Shown: in pieces, positions 60,236 through 64,000 of the stretch
Numbering within the stretch: position 1 is the first letter of the stretch
Layout: each line of letters starts with the position of its first letter
Assembly: GCA_045634305.1 (NCBI GenBank)
Contig: JAZQZZ010000019.1
Span: 62,001-126,000, forward strand
Direction of reading: 5' to 3'
From: HGM04593 sp045634305
Lineage (GTDB): Bacteria; Bacteroidota; Bacteroidia; Bacteroidales; Bacteroidaceae
DNA length: 64,000 bases
The notes under the pieces: model-generated
Told to the model about the DNA's origin: nothing
The model's input: the letters and a program-made list of their open reading frames with translations, nothing else
Databases searched by the model: none
Program-made: the position numbers and the translations under genes

Positions 60236-61693
60236 TTACTTTGCAGGAGCATTCTCGAGCAATAGCAAGAGGTGACGCCACCAACGCTCGGTTGATGCTA
60301 TGTGCAAACGCTCATCGGGAGAGTGCACACCACGCATTGTTGGGCCGAACGAAATCATATCCAGGTGCGGAGCTTTCTCAAGGAAAAGGCCGCACTCAAG
60401 TCCGGCATGAATTGCTTTAATCTTGGCATCCTCGCCAAAGAGCTGCTTATATGTTTCGCAAGCCACCTTGAGAATCTCGGACTTCATATTGGGTTTCCAA
60501 CCCGGATACTGCCCCTTTGTCGTCACCTTTGCACCTGCAAGTTCAAAGGCTGCGCGTACTGAATCGGACACACAGTCGCGCGCCGACTCAATCGAACTGC
60601 GCTGGCTGGTGGTAATGGTGATTACATTGTCGGCAGTACGCTTTATCGAGGCAAGGTTGCTTGATGTCTCGACCAAACCGGGAACATCCTGGCTCATTGC
60701 AAAGACGCCGTTGAACACAGCGCACACGCTATGCAGCAGCTTGCCCGCAACAACCGGGTCTATGACACGTGTCACAGGGTCGGTACTCTGCATTGTAAGA
60801 CGCATATCAGGCTCGGTCACGCTATACTCGTCCTGCACCTCGGCTGCAAATATATTGAAATCGACACGAACCTTCTCCTTATCGGCCGACTGTATTGCAA
60901 AGACCGCAGAGGCATCGCGTGGAATGGCATTGTGGAGGCTGCCGCCACTGATATCGCAAAGATAGAACTCATACTTACGGGCCATGCGGTCAAGGAAACG
61001 GCACAACAGTTTGTTTGCATTGGCGCGTCCTTTGTTGATATCGTCACCCGAGTGACCGCCTGTGAGAGCATTAATATCGACCTTGACATAGAACATGTCG
61101 CCACCGATTGTTGTCCACACGTGCTTGAAATCGGCATAATTACATACACCGCCGGCACAACCGATAAACATCTCACCCTCGTCCTCACTGTCGAGGTTTA
61201 CAAGAATATCACCGTGCAACAGTTCAGGAGCAAGCGCTTCGGCACCTGTAAGACCGGTTTCCTCATCAATTGTAAAGAGACAGTTAACGGGACCATGCTT
61301 CAACGACTTGTCAGCAAGCACTGCCATTGCAGCAGCCACGCCAATGCCATTGTCGGCGCCAAGTGTTGTTCCCTGTGCTTTGAGCCACTCACCATCCACC
61401 CACGTCTTTATCGGGTCTTTTGTAAAGTCGTGCTCAACATCCGGACGCTTGTCGCACACCATATCCATATGAGACTGCAGTATGATTGTCTTTCGGTTTT
61501 CATAGCCTGCCGAAGCGGGTTTCTTTATAAGCACATTGCCTACGCTGTCGGCAATAGTCTCGTAACCCAGTTCCTTACCGAAATTCTGCAGGAAAGCTGA
61601 TATTTGAGCCTCATTCTTTGAGCCATGAGGAATTTCACATATCTTCAAGAAATACCCGAAAAGCGCCTCGGGCTGTAATTTATTGTTCTCCAT
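60236..61693 (-). CDS. pepD: Aminoacyl-histidine dipeptidase (PepD, peptidase family M20)
   Basis: 485 residues from MENNKLQPEALFGYFLKICE. Motifs: PHGSKNEAQISAFLQNFGKE, IILQSHMDMVCDK (metal His and Asp), GTTLGADNGIGVAAAMAVL (bridging Asp), LFTIDEETGLTGAEAL (catalytic Glu-Glu), LVNLDSEDEGEMFIGCAGG and, near the end, AIHAGLECGLF (metal His). A complete cytosolic dipeptidase acting on Xaa-His and similar dipeptides. Its last codons and stop lie 55 bases from the unrelated beta-helix upstream region. Confidence 0.96.
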   Translation of the reverse strand: MENNKLQPEALFGYFLKICEIPHGSKNEAQISAFLQNFGKELGYETIADSVGNVLIKKPASAGYENRKTIILQSHMDMVCDKRPDVEHDFTKDPIKTWVDGEWLKAQGTTLGADNGIGVAAAMAVLADKSLKHGPVNCLFTIDEETGLTGAEALAPELLHGDILVNLDSEDEGEMFIGCAGGVCNYADFKHVWTTIGGDMFYVKVDINALTGGHSGDDINKGRANANKLLCRFLDRMARKYEFYLCDISGGSLHNAIPRDASAVFAIQSADKEKVRVDFNIFAAEVQDEYSVTEPDMRLTMQSTDPVTRVIDPVVAGKLLHSVCAVFNGVFAMSQDVPGLVETSSNLASIKRTADNVITITTSQRSSIESARDCVSDSVRAAFELAGAKVTTKGQYPGWKPNMKSEILKVACETYKQLFGEDAKIKAIHAGLECGLFLEKAPHLDMISFGPTMRGVHSPDERLHIASTERWWRHLLLLLENAPAK

Positions 61694-61819
61694 ATTCAAA
61701 AATGTTTAAATTCGTTAAAGAAAGTCTTTTATTCGTAAAATATTGTTAATTATCCTTTTTATTGCTCTTTTTTTACCTTTTTTTGGCAATATGCTGGCCC
61801 TCAAGATAATAAAAAGCAC

Positions 61820-61827
61820 TATCTTTG
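61820..61827 (+). promoter_or_regulatory. -7 box before the small membrane protein gene
   Basis: TATCTTTG, perfect, about 52 bases before the ATG at 61880. No TTTG at the usual -33 distance. Confidence 0.5.
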
Positions 61828-61879
61828 CACCGCTGATATAAACGACACATTCAGCTACAACATTACAAAGTTAATTGAA

Positions 61880-62092
61880 ATGTTCAAAACTTTACTATTT
61901 ACACTTATAATTATTGCTATTTGCGTTGCATTGCTTGCCATAAAGGTAATTATCAAGAAGAATGGCAGGTTCCCCAATACACACGTCGGCGGCAACAAGG
62001 CCATGCGCAAGAGAGGTATAAAATGTGTACAGTCACAAGACAGGGACGCACGCAAGGAGAACCACATGGCAGTAAAAGAGAGCAGCAGATGA
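61880..62092 (+). CDS. Small single-pass membrane protein, Bacteroidetes-specific
   Basis: 70 residues. The membrane helix (LLFTLIIIAICVALLAIKVI, residues about 5-24) is followed by KKNGRFPNTHVGGNKAMRKR and GIKCVQSQDRDARKE. I recall this FPNTHV.GNKA.R..GI.C.QSQDR pattern from many Bacteroidetes genomes as an uncharacterised membrane protein. The strict conservation of the soluble tail suggests a specific partner. It lies 63 bases before the OmpH-like gene and may share its transcript. Confidence 0.82.
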   Translation: MFKTLLFTLIIIAICVALLAIKVIIKKNGRFPNTHVGGNKAMRKRGIKCVQSQDRDARKENHMAVKESSR

Positions 62093-62155
62093 GCATGCCG
62101 CGACAAATTGACAGACCGTTAGAAAATTAATATAAACAGATTCTATAAAAATACT

Positions 62156-62779
62156 ATGAGAACCACAAAAATCATGACTTTATTGGCTACAATGGCCTTT
62201 ATACAGATGTTTTTCATCCAGTGCTCTACAAACAACAGCGAGACAGCGCCTGCAGCGCCCGCCACAACCGTTGTAACAGAGCTCACAGATTCAGCCGCAA
62301 CACCGGTATGCCAGATTAAGATTGCATACGTCGATTATGACTCACTGCTGCTTAACTTCAACCTCGCACAGGAGATGCAGAAAGAGCTTATCCGCGAAGA
62401 GATGAAAATAAACAACATCATTGAAAAGGATAGAAAGAACCTGCAGAATGAGGCTGCCACCTTTGAGCAGAAGGTACAGAACAACGTCTTTGCAACACAG
62501 GAGCGCGCACAGGCCGAATATGAGAAAATCATGAAAAAGGAGCAGGAGTTGGTACAGCGCGGACAGGCTCTGATTGCCGAATTCGAAGAGACAAGAATGT
62601 TGAAATCAAATGAAATAACTCAATGCATCATGGAGTATATACAAGAGTATAACAGCAATGCAAAGTACGATTTCATTCTCACAAAGATGGGCGGCAACAT
62701 GCTTTATGCCAATGATGCACTCGACATCACCAAAGCAGTTGTCGAAGGCCTCAATACAAAGTACGAGACAAAGGAATAA
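62156..62779 (+). CDS. OmpH/Skp-like periplasmic chaperone, lipoprotein form
   Basis: 207 residues. Signal MRTTKIMTLLATMAFIQMFF with lipobox FIQC, then a Thr/Pro/Ala-rich linker. The Skp fold follows: IKIAYVDYDSLLLNFNLAQE at the start, a long charged coiled coil (residues about 75-160, with EKDRKNLQNEAATFEQKVQN and EYEKIMKKEQELVQRGQALI) and a closing beta strand (KYDFILTKMGGNMLYANDAL, DITKAVVEGLN). Skp-like proteins hold unfolded outer-membrane proteins. The lipid anchor is unusual compared with soluble enteric Skp. Confidence 0.88.
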   Translation: MRTTKIMTLLATMAFIQMFFIQCSTNNSETAPAAPATTVVTELTDSAATPVCQIKIAYVDYDSLLLNFNLAQEMQKELIREEMKINNIIEKDRKNLQNEAATFEQKVQNNVFATQERAQAEYEKIMKKEQELVQRGQALIAEFEETRMLKSNEITQCIMEYIQEYNSNAKYDFILTKMGGNMLYANDALDITKAVVEGLNTKYETKE

Positions 62780-62798
62780 TAAAAGTTTTCTCTATATT

Positions 62799-62832
62799 AA
62801 AAAACCCGATTTCATATGAAATCGGGTTTTTT
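62799..62832. terminator. Bidirectional terminator between the OmpH-like gene and aspA
   Basis: A 15-bp palindrome AAAACCCGATTTCAT / ATGAAATCGGGTTTT with A/T runs on both sides, midway between stops at 62779 and 62847. Confidence 0.92.
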
Positions 62833-62846
62833 AATATTTTCATATA

Positions 62847-64000
62847 TCAATGTTTCTTATGAGGCATCTTGTGTGGCGCAATCATATTCTCGGGACGCAG
62901 CAACTCGTCAAGTTCTTCCTTTGTGAGCATATTCTCCTCAAGAACAAGGTCGTAGACACTACGGTTCTCCTTGAGAGCACGTTTGGCAATCTTTGCGCTG
63001 TTCTCATAACCAAGCACAGGATTGAGCGCAGTGACAATACCGATGCTTCCCATGACTAGTTCCTTGCAATGACCTTCGTTGGCCGTGATACCGTCTACAC
63101 ACAACACGCGCAGACGTGTCATGCCACGCAACAACATGCGTATTGATGAAATTATGGAGTGAACAATCACCGGCTCCATAACATTCAGCTGCAGCTGTCC
63201 TGCCTCGGCAGCAAAGGTTACTGTAAGATCATTACCGATGACGCGGAAACAGATTTGATTCACGACCTCGGGAATTACAGGATTCACCTTACCCGGCATT
63301 ATGCTTGAACCGGGCTGCATTGGCGGCAGATTGATTTCGTTGAGACCACAGCGTGGGCCACTTGACAAGAGTCGGAGGTCGTTACATATTTTGGAAAGTT
63401 TGACAGCCAAGCGCTTCAAAGCCGACGAGTACATCACTGTCGAACCGGTATCAGGGGTTGCTTCAATGAGGTTTCCGGCAAGCACGAACTCTTTGCCCGA
63501 AATAATACGCAAAGCATTAACACATGCCTGAGCGTAGCCGGGTTCGGTATTGATTCCCGTACCAATGGCTGTAGCACCCATATTTACCTCTAGGAACAGG
63601 CGTGCCATCTCATTCAAACGGCCCACCTCCTCGTCAAGAGTCGCAGCAAAGGCCTCGAACTCCTGACCCAATGTCATCGGAACGGCATCCTGCAACTGTG
63701 TGCGACCCATCTTTATCACGTTATTGAACTCCTTGCCCTTTTCACGGAACGATGCGATGAGCAGCTTAAGTTCACGCACCAGATCCTCGCTGTGCAGTAT
63801 GAAACAGAGTTTGAAAGATGTTGGATATGCATCGTTGGTAGACTGCGACAGGTTCACATGGTCGTTGGGGTGGCAATACTGATACTCGCCTTTCTCGTGG
63901 CCAAGAATCTCGAGCGCACGGTTTGCAACGACTTCGTTGATGTTCATGTTTGTGGAAGTACCCGCACCGCCCTGCATAAGGTCGACAGGAAACTGGTCGA
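62847..64000 (-). CDS. aspA: Aspartate ammonia-lyase (partial, N-terminus off the window)
   Basis: The C-terminal 384 or so residues are present; the frame runs on past base 64000 (DQFPVDLMQGGAGTSTNMN at the edge), so the Met at 63977 is internal. Motifs of the aspartase/fumarase superfamily: NDHVNLSQSTNDAYPT, GRTQLQDAVPMTLGQEF, and the signature GSSIMPGKVNPVIPEVVNQI. The segments VIGNDLTVTFAAEAGQLQLN and VMEPVI with DGITAN favour aspartase over fumarase. The enzyme converts aspartate to fumarate and ammonia, feeding fumarate respiration in anaerobes. The His-rich end MPHKKH is slightly unusual. Confidence 0.93.
   Translation of the reverse strand, partial: DQFPVDLMQGGAGTSTNMNINEVVANRALEILGHEKGEYQYCHPNDHVNLSQSTNDAYPTSFKLCFILHSEDLVRELKLLIASFREKGKEFNNVIKMGRTQLQDAVPMTLGQEFEAFAATLDEEVGRLNEMARLFLEVNMGATAIGTGINTEPGYAQACVNALRIISGKEFVLAGNLIEATPDTGSTVMYSSALKRLAVKLSKICNDLRLLSSGPRCGLNEINLPPMQPGSSIMPGKVNPVIPEVVNQICFRVIGNDLTVTFAAEAGQLQLNVMEPVIVHSIISSIRMLLRGMTRLRVLCVDGITANEGHCKELVMGSIGIVTALNPVLGYENSAKIAKRALKENRSVYDLVLEENMLTKEELDELLRPENMIAPHKMPHKKH

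Overview
The window is a stretch of chromosome from a member of the Bacteroidales, most likely Prevotellaceae or a close relative. The evidence is: promoters of the Bacteroidetes type (TTTG, about 20 bases, TAnnTTTG); the order rpmB-rpmG-DUF4295; DUF4837, DUF4922 and FPNTHVGGNK-type small proteins; a TonB receptor with a carboxypeptidase-like N-terminal domain; BspA-like and CotH surface proteins; and secreted proteins ending in a '(D/N)L.G(R/S)..-G(I/V)Y(I/V)..GKK...K' tail. No phage, plasmid or autonomous transposon genes are visible. Both ends cut genes: a Wzz-type protein at base 1 and aspartate ammonia-lyase at base 64000.

Layout. 1-4.2 kb (minus): sugar transferase, Wza-like export protein and Wzz-like chain-length protein, the core of a capsule/exopolysaccharide locus. 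4.4-8.0 kb (minus): a SpoIID-like protein and a glycosyltransferase fused to a HIT-like DUF4922 domain. 8.1-15.9 kb (plus): rlmN, a DUF4837 lipoprotein, pdxA, then a tightly overlapping cassette (nucleotidyltransferase, ATP-grasp, CDP-alcohol phosphatidyltransferase, HAD hydrolase) that looks built to make and attach an activated polyol or head group, and an OmpA-like protein. 15.9-21.1 kb: two small paralogous unknowns, DUF2147, a sugar O-acetyltransferase and pflA/pflB for anaerobic pyruvate cleavage. 21.5-28.1 kb: tRNA-Ser(UGA), a DUF1295 methyltransferase-like protein, rpmB-rpmG-DUF4295, tsaD and a CinA-type amidohydrolase, and a TonB-dependent receptor.

28.1-39.4 kb is an accessory, repeat-rich island. 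It holds a CotH protein with dockerin- and cohesin-like parts, a four-helix-bundle protein and a BspA-like leucine-rich-repeat protein. Two unannotated peptides of 52 and 54 residues (MKK.Y..P type) follow the surface proteins. The gaps are mosaics of short hairpins copied in direct and inverted orientation between loci. Several copies differ by paired changes that keep the stems intact. After an acyl-CoA synthetase and a phosphoglucomutase (37-41.2 kb) comes a second surface-polysaccharide region. On minus it has a flippase, GT2, M23 peptidase and C69 peptidase. On plus it has three glycosyltransferases.

50.6-51.05 kb is a tRNA operon, Ser(GCU)-Glu(CUC)-broken Glu-Glu(CUC), with a promoter like that of the other tRNA-Ser. 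51.1-56.0 kb encodes a 1626-residue secreted GH89 alpha-N-acetylglucosaminidase mosaic. 56.3-64 kb is housekeeping: guanine deaminase, nadC, rlmH, a beta-helix lipoprotein, pepD, a small membrane protein, an OmpH/Skp-like lipoprotein and aspA.

The most promising unexplained signals are non-coding. One is an intergenic cassette with core TGCACTCGCTGT found at four or more loci; ahead of tsaD and the phosphoglucomutase gene it is bounded by two -7 boxes. The other is the family of GCC-GTCA-GGC hairpins in the 28-39 kb island.
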